NCBI GenBank assembly: GCA_002709665.1
Contig: PAQK01000084.1
Coordinates: forward strand, 1 to 44,697
Reading direction: 5' to 3'
DNA from: Gemmatimonadota bacterium
Lineage (GTDB): Bacteria; Latescibacterota; UBA2968; GCA-2709665
Length of the DNA stretch: 44,697 bases
Shown here: positions 1 through 8,974 of the stretch, in pieces
How the letters are laid out: every line of letters starts with the position of its first letter
Numbering within the stretch: the first letter of the stretch is position 1
The notes under the pieces: generated by a model
The model's database searches: none
Told to the model about the DNA's origin: nothing
What the model saw: only the letters and a program-made list of their open reading frames with translations
Translations under genes and position numbers: made by a program

Positions 1-90
1 ATCGGCTGAAGCAGAAAACTGGCGGTTAGCGGTACCCAAGTGGGTCAATTTTATTGGCCAAAAGTGGGTCAAAATTAATGGCCATTGACA
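1..90 (+). mobile_element. Right end of an IS21-family insertion sequence
   Basis: The first 90 bases look like the end of an IS21-family element. Two imperfect copies of a unit beginning GTGGGTCAA and ending near TGGCC lie at about 41-61 and 64-83. The stretch finishes with ATTGACA, so that read inward the element starts TGTCAATGGCC. Multiple short terminal repeats of this kind and a TG...CA terminus are usual for the IS21 family. An in-frame IstB-like tail ends at 29, just before the repeats. The body of the element lies outside the window to the left. The target duplication cannot be seen. Confidence 0.6.
3..29 (+). CDS. istB: IstB-like IS21 helper ATPase, last 8 codons only
   Basis: Codons from position 3 read RLKQKTGG and then TAG at 27-29. 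IstB proteins, the AAA+ helper ATPases of IS21-family transposition, often end in a basic tail of the SYRL-(K/R)-x-K type, and the stop lies about 60 bases inside the proposed element end, as expected. Only eight residues are visible, so the call depends on the neighbouring terminal repeats. The rest of the gene is outside the window. Confidence 0.45.
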   Translation, partial: RLKQKTGG

Positions 91-194
91 CCTGACTGCC
101 GAGTTCGTGCATTCATGAGTATTATCACCGTCCACATGGAGGGAAAAGCCTGTCTTCCAAGGGTATCCAGCGACTCTGACTATACGCTGACAAA

Positions 195-290
195 TCCTCC
201 ATAGGATGCTCATCACTCGATTGGTTTTTGCGTTTTTTTAGTGCTTTTGGCGCCCATTTTCAGCCTTGTTTGCTTACATCCTATAGAGGA
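195..290. promoter_or_regulatory. Paired TCCT-N4-AGGA sites in the leader of gspG
   Basis: The stretch between the IS21 end and gspG (91-357) has no convincing gene. It contains two short dyads of the form TCCT-N4-AGGA at 195-206 and 279-290, 84 bases apart, which is eight helical turns. Such spacing would suit a dimeric regulator or looping, but no regulator family is recognised from the sequence, and short dyads arise by chance. A promoter for the secretion operon should lie in this leader, or in the IS21 end. No clear sigma-70 promoter was seen. Confidence 0.22.
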
Positions 291-357
291 TTTTCCACAT
301 CGGTGACATATCTTCTTGCCACAATCCCCTCAGACCCAACAGCCAAGGAGAGTAGAG

Positions 358-777
358 ATGGTGCGTACAGCACAACGGGGTTTCACCCTTATCGAAATCA
401 TGGTGGTAGTCGTTATCCTCGGCATTCTTGCTGCTGTGGTTGCCCCCAAGGTACTGGATCGCCCGGATCAGGCGCGGGCCACAGCTGCCCGGCAGGATAT
501 AGGCGGGTTGATGCAGGCACTGGGGCTGTACCGTCTTGATCATGGCCAGTACCCGAGCATGAATCAGGGCCTCAACGCGCTGGTTGAGCGACCGGCCGAT
601 GTTTCGGCGGACAACTGGCGTTCCTATGTCGAACGCGTACCGGATGACCCTTGGGGCAGGAAGTATCAATACCTCAACCCTGGTGTTAACGGCGAAATTG
701 ATGTGTTTACCTTGGGTGCCGATGGCGTGCCCAATGGTGAAGGTGTCAATGCCGATATTGGTTCCTGGCAGCTGTAG
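358..777 (+). CDS. gspG: Type II secretion major pseudopilin GspG (HxcT-like)
   Basis: This is the major pseudopilin, 139 residues, which polymerises into the periplasmic pseudopilus that pushes substrates through the secretin. The start at 358 is chosen because an AAGGAGAG ribosome site lies at 344-351 and because it places the prepilin peptidase site correctly: MVRTAQRG, then FTLIE with the conserved glutamate at +5, followed by a hydrophobic helix (about residues 9-30). A longer frame opening at TTG 316 has no such support. The C-terminal half has the usual GspG pattern, including YPSxxQGLxAL and DPWGxxYxYxxPG and an acidic DVFTLGADG stretch that would bind calcium. It is the first gene of the G-K-L-M-D-E-F run. 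By order it corresponds to hxcT. Confidence 0.95.
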   Translation: MVRTAQRGFTLIEIMVVVVILGILAAVVAPKVLDRPDQARATAARQDIGGLMQALGLYRLDHGQYPSMNQGLNALVERPADVSADNWRSYVERVPDDPWGRKYQYLNPGVNGEIDVFTLGADGVPNGEGVNADIGSWQL

Positions 778-783
778 CCGACC

Positions 784-1764
784 ATGAACACGCCGATAAG
801 CCGATCATGTCAGTCCGGTATGGCCGTCATCAGCGCCTTACTGATCGTCACCGTAGTCGCCGTGATTGCCGCGCAGATTATCGCCAGCCAGACACAGTTC
901 ACACGAACGGTGCAGGCTGACCAGAACCGAGTACAGGGTACCTGGTTGTTGCGCGGCGCCCTGGAACAGGCGGAGCAGTTACTGTGGCACAGCCGACTGC
1001 AAGATCCACTGACACGGCTTGATCAGCAGTGGGCGCATGGCATCCTGGTTGCTGGAGCCAGTGAAAGCCAACCCGCCATCGAACTCAGAATCGAAGACGA
1101 ACAGGGCAAATTCAACCTGCGTAACCTGGTGCGTGACGGTCAGGTGGATATGACCGAGTACGCCAGTTTCGAGCGGCTGTGTCTGTCGCTCGGGCTGAAC
1201 CTCTCCATCGCCCAGCGCATCAGCCAGCGGGTCATCGAAAGCTACCCCCGGCGAACGGAACCGGTTGCCGAGGAGCCCACAACAGCCAACACCTTCGACA
1301 GTGGCAGACTCACCTCGCCCAATACCAAGCGCGAACCGGAACCGGCCAAGCGGCCCATGTTGCGAGTGATCGATGATCTGTACGACATCAAAGGCGTTGA
1401 TCGCCACATCATTGAACTACTGCGCACCCACGTCACCATCTTACCGGTCAACACCTGGATCAACGGCAATACCGCCCGGCCCGAAGCCATCGCAGCCCAC
1501 ATACCAGACCTGTCATTACGCCAGGCGCAAAGCCTGCTCGCCGAGCGTGACCAGGGCCGCTGGTTCATCAACCGGGGTGACTTCGTCAACCGCTTGCAGC
1601 GGCCGGATCTTGACGTCTCCAGTGTAAAGGTCGGCATCACCAGCAACTGGTTCCGAGTGCATGGCCAGACCCGCATAGGTGAACGACTGATCACCATGCA
1701 AGCGCTGTTGCTGCGCAACGAACAGCAGAAGCCCGAAGTGATCTGGACGAGGGTAGGGGCATGA
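784..1764 (+). CDS. gspK: Type II secretion minor pseudopilin GspK (HxcX-like)
   Basis: GspK caps the pseudopilus tip with GspI and GspJ. The protein is 326 residues. It begins with a short basic leader ending in QSG, then a hydrophobic helix (MAVISALLIVTVVAVIAAQI); like other GspK proteins it lacks the glutamate at +5. The soluble part has the family features EDEQGKFNLRNLV and, near the C-terminus, helix-hairpin-helix-like repeats in which WFINRGDFVNRL is typical. The gene lies six bases after gspG. By order it corresponds to hxcX. GspH, GspI and GspJ equivalents are not in the window. Confidence 0.93.
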   Translation: MNTPISRSCQSGMAVISALLIVTVVAVIAAQIIASQTQFTRTVQADQNRVQGTWLLRGALEQAEQLLWHSRLQDPLTRLDQQWAHGILVAGASESQPAIELRIEDEQGKFNLRNLVRDGQVDMTEYASFERLCLSLGLNLSIAQRISQRVIESYPRRTEPVAEEPTTANTFDSGRLTSPNTKREPEPAKRPMLRVIDDLYDIKGVDRHIIELLRTHVTILPVNTWINGNTARPEAIAAHIPDLSLRQAQSLLAERDQGRWFINRGDFVNRLQRPDLDVSSVKVGITSNWFRVHGQTRIGERLITMQALLLRNEQQKPEVIWTRVGA

Positions 1765-2954
1765 GTCGATTGCTGCGTATTGCCCTGGCCCCCCTTGCCG
1801 AGCTGCAACCTGACAGCCAACTGCACTACGCCTGGCTGAATCAGGACGGCAGCGTCGCGCAGACGGCGCAGGCGACCTTGCAAGAACTGGCTGAACAGGT
1901 GAACAGCACCCCGGTTGAAGTCACCCTGCATCCCAGCGACAGCTTGCTGGCCGAGCTGCCCTTTCCCCCCTTGCCAGTCGCCCGTTTGGCGGCGGCAGTG
2001 CAGTGTGCGGCGGAACCACTAATGCTGGGTAGCAGTGCAGAACAACACATCGTCCACAGTCAGCGCTCGAACGCCGGATTGACATCTATCGGATGGCTGG
2101 CGCAGCAAGCGCTGGATGACCTGTTTCAATTACTGGCGCGGCACAACATTAAAATCAAAGCCCTTTACGCTGCGCCTTTTTTTCTTCCGGCCAATGAACA
2201 CAGTTGGTCTGCATGTCTGGTCGACGGCTATCTGGTCGTACGTAAGGATCGTGACGCCGGTTGGGTGCATCCATTACCCGAAGTTGGGCAGATGCAACTG
2301 CAGGCCGCTACCGTCGAGGGTGTTGAACTGAATTGGGTAGGAGACGTACCTGATCAGACCGGCCTGGTCATTGACCAGTTGCTTCCCGATGCCGAGCGCT
2401 GGACTGGCCCCGGGCCGTCCTGGGGTTGGAAAGCCAAGCGCTCACCGAGCGGGGACACCCGCCCCCAATGGACCAAACCACTGGTTTGCTGCGCCCTTGC
2501 AGTATTGGTCTGGGTAACCGGCCTCAATCTGTATGCGAACCAACTGGCGGAGGAGGGCAGGCAACTGCAGACTGCAATGAGCGAACGGGTCAGGCAGGCC
2601 TTCCCGGAGATCCCGGTCATTCTCAACCCGGTACAGCAAGCCAGACAGCAGAGCGCGGCGCGGCTGGCGGGGACAGCCGACAGCACAGCCGACATGGGCT
2701 TCAGCCAACTGGTCCAGCAGGCAGCCAGCGCCATGCCGTTCATGGTTGGCGGAGTCGATGAGCTGACCTTCACCGACCCCTCCCTGCAACTGACGCTGCT
2801 GGCAGATGCAGGCCAGCCCCCCGCCGATCCGGATTGGCAAACAGCACTGGCCGAGGCAGGTCTGCAAGCCGAGGCCACCGCGAGTGGTTGGCACCTGCAA
2901 CCCCACGGCGATCCCTCCGTGACCAGCAAGCCACAGGCAGGCAGCGATGATTGA
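1761..2954 (+). CDS. gspL: Type II secretion inner-membrane platform protein GspL (HxcY-like)
   Basis: GspL links the cytoplasmic ATPase GspE to the inner-membrane platform. The 397-residue product has an N-terminal cytoplasmic domain of about 235 residues, one membrane segment (about residues 240-260, LVCCALAVLVWVTGLNLYA) and a periplasmic ferredoxin-like C-terminal part. The ATG overlaps the gspK stop by four bases, so translation is probably coupled. Sequence conservation in GspL is low; the call rests on topology, length and position between gspK and gspM. By order it corresponds to hxcY. Confidence 0.88.
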   Translation: MSRLLRIALAPLAELQPDSQLHYAWLNQDGSVAQTAQATLQELAEQVNSTPVEVTLHPSDSLLAELPFPPLPVARLAAAVQCAAEPLMLGSSAEQHIVHSQRSNAGLTSIGWLAQQALDDLFQLLARHNIKIKALYAAPFFLPANEHSWSACLVDGYLVVRKDRDAGWVHPLPEVGQMQLQAATVEGVELNWVGDVPDQTGLVIDQLLPDAERWTGPGPSWGWKAKRSPSGDTRPQWTKPLVCCALAVLVWVTGLNLYANQLAEEGRQLQTAMSERVRQAFPEIPVILNPVQQARQQSAARLAGTADSTADMGFSQLVQQAASAMPFMVGGVDELTFTDPSLQLTLLADAGQPPADPDWQTALAEAGLQAEATASGWHLQPHGDPSVTSKPQAGSDD

Positions 2955-3528
2955 CCGCCTCAAGCAATCCGGCTTTCTGCACGTGCAAACCGCCCAGCTG
3001 CGCAGCAAGCGCCAACAGTACTTGAGCCACTGGCGAGGGCTGGCCGACCGTGAACGGCTGGCAGTGACAGTCGCCGCGCTGGCTTTGTTGGCAACGGTCT
3101 TGTGGTTCGGCTTCATCAAACCGCCGCTGCAACGCATAGGGCATTGGCAGGCCGAGTTGCCGCGCCTGCATAACGAATCGCTGGCCCTGGACGAAATACT
3201 GCAGGGCATATCACCAGCCCACTCATCAACCGGTATAACAGAGGCTGCCTCAACACAGCAGATCAGCCAGAGCCTGGATGCCCAGTCTCTGACAGGCCAC
3301 TACCAGTTGCACCAGCAACAGGGGCAAGCAGTCTTTGAGCTTGAACTCAGCGCTGCCCCGGCAGGACCGCTCATGGCCTGGCTGCAGTACACGGCGCCCA
3401 GACTGTCATTGCACATCAGCGAAGCGCGCTTACAGCGCACACCCACGTCAGACCCCGCCGCATCCGGCGTCACCCTATCCGGCGGAGTCCGTCTGGAGCC
3501 AACGTCCAATTCAGGGGATTCCCGATGA
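2947..3528 (+). CDS. gspM: Type II secretion inner-membrane protein GspM (HxcZ-like)
   Basis: A 193-residue protein with one membrane segment near the N-terminus (about residues 38-58, LAVTVAALALLATVLWFGF), preceded by a basic cytoplasmic stretch that includes the YLSHWRGLADRERLAVTVAAL pattern common in GspM proteins (W near DRE/R). The remainder is periplasmic. GspM binds GspL and stabilises the platform. The gene overlaps gspL by eight bases and gspD by four. By order it corresponds to hxcZ. Confidence 0.86.
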   Translation: MIDRLKQSGFLHVQTAQLRSKRQQYLSHWRGLADRERLAVTVAALALLATVLWFGFIKPPLQRIGHWQAELPRLHNESLALDEILQGISPAHSSTGITEAASTQQISQSLDAQSLTGHYQLHQQQGQAVFELELSAAPAGPLMAWLQYTAPRLSLHISEARLQRTPTSDPAASGVTLSGGVRLEPTSNSGDSR

Positions 3529-5861
3529 GGTGTATGGATACTCAGCCCGGCCTCGCTCACTTACCCAACGCCGGCGCACTCATGCTGGTGCTGTTGCTCG
3601 TCGGTTGCAGCACCACCGGGCCAGAGGCACCTGAGATCAGCGAGATAGGGCGCCCGATGGCGACCATTATCCCCAGCAGCAACCTCGAACGCCCACGCCA
3701 GGATACCCAGCGCCCCCGGCAACGCCCGGCACTGCGTTCACCGGCATCGGCAGCAAGCCCTGACACAGCCAGCATCGCATCAGACCTGGGCGATCAGCCG
3801 GTACAACTCAACTTTGTAGATGCCGACCTGCAAGCCGTAGTGCGCGCCCTGTCCCGTGCCACCGGACGCCAGTTTCTGATCGACCCGCGGGTCACGGGGC
3901 AATTGACACTGGTGTCTGAAGGCGAAGTGCCGGCATACCAGGCCTTCAACATGCTGCTCGGCGCGCTGCGCATGCAAGGCTTCAGCATCGTCGATGTGAA
4001 TGGCGTCAGCCATGTGGTACCGGAAGCCGACGCCAAACTGCTCGGCGGATCGGTCTACAGCCCCGATCAACCCGCCGCAGACGGCATGGTCACCCGTACC
4101 TTCCGCCTGCGCTACGAAAATGCCGTCAACCTGATCCCGGTGTTGCGCCCACTGGTAGCCACCAACAACCCAATCAACGCCTACCCTGGCAACAACACCA
4201 TCGTCGTCACCGACTACGCCGACAACCTCGAACGTATCGCCCAGGTCATCGCCGGCATAGACAACCCCAGCGCCATCGACACCGATGTCGTCCCGGTTCA
4301 CAACGGCATTGCCGTGGACATCGCCGCCATCGTCTCTGAACTGCTGGATGCCCAGGGCAACGACCCAACACAGAAAATCACCGTATTGGGTGAACCGCGC
4401 TCCAACAGCGTCATCATTCGCGCTGGCAGCCCCGAACGCACCCAGATTGCCCGCGAGCTGATCCACAAACTTGACCGCGCCCAGGACAGCGCCGGCAACC
4501 TGCATGTGGTCCACCTGCGCAACGCCCAGGCCATCACCCTGGCACAGGCATTGCGCGGGCTGCTCACCGGCGAAACCGACAACGCCTACTTGGAAGGGGA
4601 CGGCGCTCGAGCACTGCTCAGCGGCAGTGGCAGTGGCATGCAGGGCACAGGCAGCACAGCCAGCACCAGCAGCAGTACCTCCAACAGCCAGACCGGCAGC
4701 GCCGGGGCAGGAGCAGGAGCCGCCACCGCCAGCCCGCTGCGCGGCGGCCTGCTCGACGACCAGGGCGCAGCCTTTTCCGCAGGTGGCGTCACCGTGCAGG
4801 CCGACGCCACTACCAACACCCTGCTTATCTCCGCACCTGATCCGCTCTACCGCAGCCTGCGTGAAGTCATCGATCAACTGGACCAGCGCCGTGCCCAGGT
4901 CGTGATTGAAAGCCTGATAGTTGAAGTCAGCGAAGACGATGCCAGCGAATTCGGCATCCAGTGGCAGGCTGGCAACCTCGGCGGTGACGGTTGGGTCGGC
5001 GGCGCCAACCTCGGCGGCAGCGCCCTTGGTCGTGGCGCCACCAGTGTCGATGTACTACCAGCGGGGCTCAGCGTCGGCCTGGTGGATGGCACCGTCAGCA
5101 TTCCCGGTATAGGCGAGATTCTTGACCTCAAGGTGCTCGCCCGCGCCCTGAAGAGCAAAGGTGGCACCAACGTCCTGTCTACGCCCAACCTGCTGACCCT
5201 GGATAACGAGTTGGCCAGCATCTTCGTTGGCCAGACCATCCCCTTCGTCAGCGGCCAATATGTCACCGATGGCGGCGGTAACAGCAACAACCCATTCCAG
5301 ACCATCCAGCGTGAAGAGGTCGGTCTCAAACTCAACGTCCGACCACAGATATCCGAAGGCGGCACCGTCAAACTGGATATCTACCAGGAAGTCAGCAGCG
5401 TCGATGAACGCGCCTCCAGCACCGCCGGCACCGTCACCAACAAACGCGCCATCGACACCAGCATCCTGCTCGACGACGGCCAGATCATGGTGCTCGGCGG
5501 CCTGTTACAAGACGGCTTCACCCAGGGCACCGAATCCGTCCCCGGGCTGTCGAGCATTCCCGGCATCGGCGCCCTGTTTCGCCACGAGCGCCGCCAGCGC
5601 AACAAGACCAACCTCATGGTATTCCTGCGCCCCTACATCATTCGTGACCGCAGCGTCGGGCGAGACATCACCCTCAACCGCTACGACTTCATGCGCCGCG
5701 CACAGGATAGCCTGCACCCCGAGTCCAGCTGGGCGCTGCCGGACATGAGCGCACCACGGCTGCCGCCAGCGGCCCAGGCCATCCCCGACGTTCCCGCAGC
5801 CGACAGCGTGCGTGCGCCCATCCGCGCTGTTCCGGTGCAACCGGACGAGCCGCAGCCATGA
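3525..5861 (+). CDS. gspD: Type II secretion liposecretin GspD (HxcQ-like)
   Basis: The outer-membrane secretin, 778 residues. After a basic N-terminus comes a hydrophobic stretch ending in a lipobox, LLLVGC with Cys28, so the protein is predicted to be a lipoprotein. The P. aeruginosa HxcQ secretin is known to be a self-piloting liposecretin, which supports the Hxc assignment. N0 to N3 domains follow (VQLNFVDADLQAVVRALS; TRTFRLRYENAVNLIPVLRPL; LHVVHLRNAQAITLAQALRGLL), with a Ser/Gly/Thr-rich loop at about residues 365-400. The secretin pore domain carries VIESLIVEVSEDDASEFGIQW and VPGLSSIPGIGALFRHE. It ends in a proline/alanine-rich tail. The gene overlaps gspM and gspE by four bases each. 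Confidence 0.96.
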   Translation: MRCMDTQPGLAHLPNAGALMLVLLLVGCSTTGPEAPEISEIGRPMATIIPSSNLERPRQDTQRPRQRPALRSPASAASPDTASIASDLGDQPVQLNFVDADLQAVVRALSRATGRQFLIDPRVTGQLTLVSEGEVPAYQAFNMLLGALRMQGFSIVDVNGVSHVVPEADAKLLGGSVYSPDQPAADGMVTRTFRLRYENAVNLIPVLRPLVATNNPINAYPGNNTIVVTDYADNLERIAQVIAGIDNPSAIDTDVVPVHNGIAVDIAAIVSELLDAQGNDPTQKITVLGEPRSNSVIIRAGSPERTQIARELIHKLDRAQDSAGNLHVVHLRNAQAITLAQALRGLLTGETDNAYLEGDGARALLSGSGSGMQGTGSTASTSSSTSNSQTGSAGAGAGAATASPLRGGLLDDQGAAFSAGGVTVQADATTNTLLISAPDPLYRSLREVIDQLDQRRAQVVIESLIVEVSEDDASEFGIQWQAGNLGGDGWVGGANLGGSALGRGATSVDVLPAGLSVGLVDGTVSIPGIGEILDLKVLARALKSKGGTNVLSTPNLLTLDNELASIFVGQTIPFVSGQYVTDGGGNSNNPFQTIQREEVGLKLNVRPQISEGGTVKLDIYQEVSSVDERASSTAGTVTNKRAIDTSILLDDGQIMVLGGLLQDGFTQGTESVPGLSSIPGIGALFRHERRQRNKTNLMVFLRPYIIRDRSVGRDITLNRYDFMRRAQDSLHPESSWALPDMSAPRLPPAAQAIPDVPAADSVRAPIRAVPVQPDEPQP

Positions 5862-7273
5862 CCCCGCTGCCATACAATTGGGCCAAGAGCCAGCGGCTGC
5901 TCCTGCGAACAGAAGAGCAGGGGAGCGCGCTGGTAGTCAGCCCTACAACGCCGGGCTGGGCTATCCTCGAAGCCATGCGCCGCGCCGGCCGGTTACCACT
6001 GCAACAGGTCACCGACGAAGAACTCGACCTGTTGCTGGCCACCGCCTACTCCGACACGGGCAGTGCCGCCGCCGTGGTCGGCGAAGTACAGAACGAAGTC
6101 GATCTCGACCGTCTCATGCAGGACATTCCCGAAGTCACCGACCTGCTCGACGCTCAGGACGGCGCGCCGGTCATCCGCATGATCAACGCCCTGCTGACCC
6201 AGGCCGCCCGGGATAACGCCAGCGATATCCACATCGAACCCTTTGAAACACACTCCATAGTGCGTTATCGGGTCGATGGTGCCCTGCGTGATGTTGTCTC
6301 TCCACGCAAGGCATTACACGCCGCGCTGGTCTCGCGGATCAAGATCATGGCCCAGCTCGACATCGCCGAAAAACGCCTGCCTCAGGATGGCCGTATTGCC
6401 TTGCGGGTTGCCGGTCGGCCCATCGACATCCGCGTCTCCACCATCCCCACCGGGCATGGCGAACGCATCGTCATGCGCCTGCTCGACAAACAGGCTGGGC
6501 GCCTGCAACTGGAAACCCTCGGCATGGATACCGAGATACTCCGCCAACTGGATCAACTGATCCGCCAGCCCCACGGCATCGTCCTGGTCACCGGACCGAC
6601 CGGCAGCGGCAAAACCACCACCCTGTACGCCGCCCTGGCCCGGCTGGATGCCAGTACCAGCAATATCCTCACCGTCGAAGACCCGGTCGAGTACGACCTG
6701 CCCGGTATCGGCCAGGTTCAGGTCAATGCCAGGATCGACATGAGCTTTGCGACCGCCCTGCGCGCCATCCTCCGGCAAGACCCGGACATCATCATGATTG
6801 GTGAAATCCGCGACCTGGAAACCGCCCAGATCGCCGTGCAAGCCTCGCTCACCGGCCACCTGGTACTCGCCACCTTACATACCAACGACTCGGTTTCCGC
6901 CATCACCCGGCTGGTGGACATGGGTGTCGAACCCTTCCTGCTGGCATCCTCCATGCTCGGCGTACTCGCCCAGCGCCTCGTGCGTCGACTGTGCAAGGAC
7001 TGTCGCCAATGGGATGACAGCATTGGTAGCTGGCGCCCGCAGGGCTGCGCCGCCTGTAACCACACCGGCTACAGTGGCCGTACCGGTATCCATGAACTGT
7101 TCTGCATCGATGACGATACCCGCCGCCTGATCCACCAGGGTGAAGCCGAACAGGCCATCCGCCTGGCCGCCCGCACCGCCGGCATGCGCAACATGCGTGA
7201 GGACGGAGACCGCTGGGTAACCAGCGGCACCAGTTCGGTGGAAGAAATCCTGCGCGTCACCCGGGACGCCTGA
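5858..7273 (+). CDS. gspE: Type II secretion ATPase GspE (HxcR-like)
   Basis: The cytoplasmic ATPase that powers pseudopilus assembly, 471 residues. Visible motifs are SDIHIEPFE, Walker A GPTGSGKT (residues 246-253, Lys252), the Asp box after it, the Walker B-like LRQDPDIIMIGEIRD, the His box region GHLVLATLHTND, and a four-cysteine zinc motif (Cys379, Cys382, Cys397, Cys400). The length is slightly short of the usual 500 because the N1E region is compact. The ATG overlaps the gspD stop by four bases. By order it corresponds to hxcR. Confidence 0.97.
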   Translation: MTPLPYNWAKSQRLLLRTEEQGSALVVSPTTPGWAILEAMRRAGRLPLQQVTDEELDLLLATAYSDTGSAAAVVGEVQNEVDLDRLMQDIPEVTDLLDAQDGAPVIRMINALLTQAARDNASDIHIEPFETHSIVRYRVDGALRDVVSPRKALHAALVSRIKIMAQLDIAEKRLPQDGRIALRVAGRPIDIRVSTIPTGHGERIVMRLLDKQAGRLQLETLGMDTEILRQLDQLIRQPHGIVLVTGPTGSGKTTTLYAALARLDASTSNILTVEDPVEYDLPGIGQVQVNARIDMSFATALRAILRQDPDIIMIGEIRDLETAQIAVQASLTGHLVLATLHTNDSVSAITRLVDMGVEPFLLASSMLGVLAQRLVRRLCKDCRQWDDSIGSWRPQGCAACNHTGYSGRTGIHELFCIDDDTRRLIHQGEAEQAIRLAARTAGMRNMREDGDRWVTSGTSSVEEILRVTRDA

Positions 7274-8481
7274 TGAACAGCTTCCGTTACCAGGCCGCCG
7301 ACAGCACCGGCAAGATCGTCACCGGCCAGCTCGAAGCCGACAGCAGCCAAGCGGCCATGGCCCAACTGCGTGGTAATGGTCTCACCCCACTGGAAATCAA
7401 GGCCCAGGCCAGCACCAACAGCACATCCGGCGGCCTGTTCGCCGCCAAGCTGTCCAGCAGCGATCTGGCATGGGCCACCCGCCAACTGGCCAGCATGCTC
7501 GGCGCCAGCCTGCCATTGGAAGAGGCGCTCAGCGCCACCGTCGACCAAGCCGAACGCCCGCATATTGCTCGCACCCTCAGCGCCGTGCGTACCGACGTGC
7601 GCAGCGGTATGCGCCTGGCCGACGCACTGGCCCAGCGCCCGAAAGACTTCCCCGAAATCTACCGCGCACTTATCGCCGCCGGCGAAGAGTCCGGCGACCT
7701 CGCGCAGATCATGGACCGGCTGGCGGATTACATAGAAGAACGCAATACCCTGCAGGGCAAGATACTCACCGCCTTCATCTACCCTGGGGTGGTTGGTCTG
7801 GTCTCGGTCGCCATCGTCATCTTCCTGCTCAGCTATGTCGTGCCCCAGGTGGTCAACGCCTTCTCCCAGGCCCGCCAGGATCTGCCCGGCCTGACCCTGG
7901 TGATGATCGCCGCCAGCGAATTTGTGCGCGCCTGGGGCGGGCTGTGTTTTATCGGCATCGTCGGCCTGTTCACTGGCTGGCGCCTGTATCTGCGCGACCC
8001 CGCCGCACGCCTGACCTGGCATAGCCGCATCCTGCGCATGCCGCTGGTGGGGCGTTTTGTGCTGGGCGTCAACACCGCCCGTTTTGCTTCCACGCTGGCA
8101 ATTCTCGGCAGCGCCGGCGTGCCCCTGTTGCGCGGGCTGGATGCCGCCCGCCAAACCCTGGCCAACGACCGGCTCGACCTCAGCGTCGCCAACGCCACTG
8201 CCCAGGTGCGCGAAGGCATCTCTCTGGCAACGGCACTCAAGGCCGAAAAGCAATTTCCCCCGGTGCTCATTCACCTGATCGCCAGCGGCGAAAAGACCGG
8301 CTCACTGCCCCCACTGCTGGAACGCGCCGCACAGACCCTCTCCCGCGATATCGAGCGCCGTGCCCTGAGCATGACAGCCCTGCTCGAGCCCCTGATGATC
8401 GTCGTCATGGGCGGCGTAGTGCTGCTGATTGTCATGGCCGTACTGCTGCCCATCATCGAAATCAACCAGCTGGTGCAATGA
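7273..8481 (+). CDS. gspF: Type II secretion inner-membrane protein GspF (HxcS-like)
   Basis: The polytopic platform protein, 402 residues. It opens with FRYQAADSTGKIVTGQLEADS, usual for GspF/PilC proteins, and contains two repeated T2SSF domains, each with the LASMLGAGxPLxxAL-type helix (residues about 72-95 and 270-300) and an ASGEKTG/AAGEESG motif. Three membrane segments are visible (about 170-195, 220-240 and 375-400). It overlaps gspE by one base. This is the last gene of the run; no gspH-J or gspC homologue follows. By order it corresponds to hxcS. Confidence 0.96.
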   Translation: MNSFRYQAADSTGKIVTGQLEADSSQAAMAQLRGNGLTPLEIKAQASTNSTSGGLFAAKLSSSDLAWATRQLASMLGASLPLEEALSATVDQAERPHIARTLSAVRTDVRSGMRLADALAQRPKDFPEIYRALIAAGEESGDLAQIMDRLADYIEERNTLQGKILTAFIYPGVVGLVSVAIVIFLLSYVVPQVVNAFSQARQDLPGLTLVMIAASEFVRAWGGLCFIGIVGLFTGWRLYLRDPAARLTWHSRILRMPLVGRFVLGVNTARFASTLAILGSAGVPLLRGLDAARQTLANDRLDLSVANATAQVREGISLATALKAEKQFPPVLIHLIASGEKTGSLPPLLERAAQTLSRDIERRALSMTALLEPLMIVVMGGVVLLIVMAVLLPIIEINQLVQ

Positions 8482-8974
8482 GTTCCCTGCGAAACACGAC
8501 CGTTCGTCGGGCTTTTCATCCCGCGCCCTCCACAAAACAGCTCTATTGCGCCGATGTACCAGTGCTTTTCTCAGGAAGCTCCCGCGCATTTGTAATCAAT
8601 GGTTCGCCATTTTGTAAGCAAAGCCGGTTGGTGAACGCAGCAGGACACCAACAGAACGGCGCGGAACCCGGCAAACCATCACTCCGCAGTCGCCATCAAT
8701 CGTGGCCTGGCAACCAGAGAGGTGCAGACTGCCATCATGCTCTCAATAGCAAATATCAACTGCCGTATATTGCAGCGATTGTTCAGGAAAATGACAAAAG
8801 CACCATGGAATATGCTGCGAATGACGGAAAATGTTACGTAGGATTTTTAGCCTGATTGTCATCCCCGCTTGCGAGTCTGAATACGTGGCCTCACCCAACT
8901 CAGCGCCCCGATGCGTCAAGTCGAGAGTCACAAATACACGCAGTTCAAATTCGGTTGATAACGAGGGATGTAGA
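8482..8974. other. Non-coding gap between gspF and the DING gene
   Basis: About 490 bases without a convincing gene. An open frame at 8478-8855 begins in the gspF stop codon (ATGA), but its 125 residues have no signal peptide, no recognised motif and a composition like translated non-coding DNA. A ribosome site (GAGGG at 8963-8967) serves the DING gene at 8975. The promoter of that gene should be here. Single half-sites resembling a PHO box (for example TTGTCAT near 8857-8863) are present, but no full tandem site was found. Confidence 0.5.

Noticed and set aside
3780-4877. 365-codon minus-strand frame within gspD
   Set aside because: It is antisense to strongly conserved secretin domains; its Gly/Val/Ala/Asp-rich translation is a mirror of the codon bias.
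8478-8855. 125-codon frame starting in the gspF stop codon
   Set aside because: Despite the ATGA overlap, the product has no signal peptide, no motif and the composition of non-coding DNA. It is not a GspC or pseudopilin.
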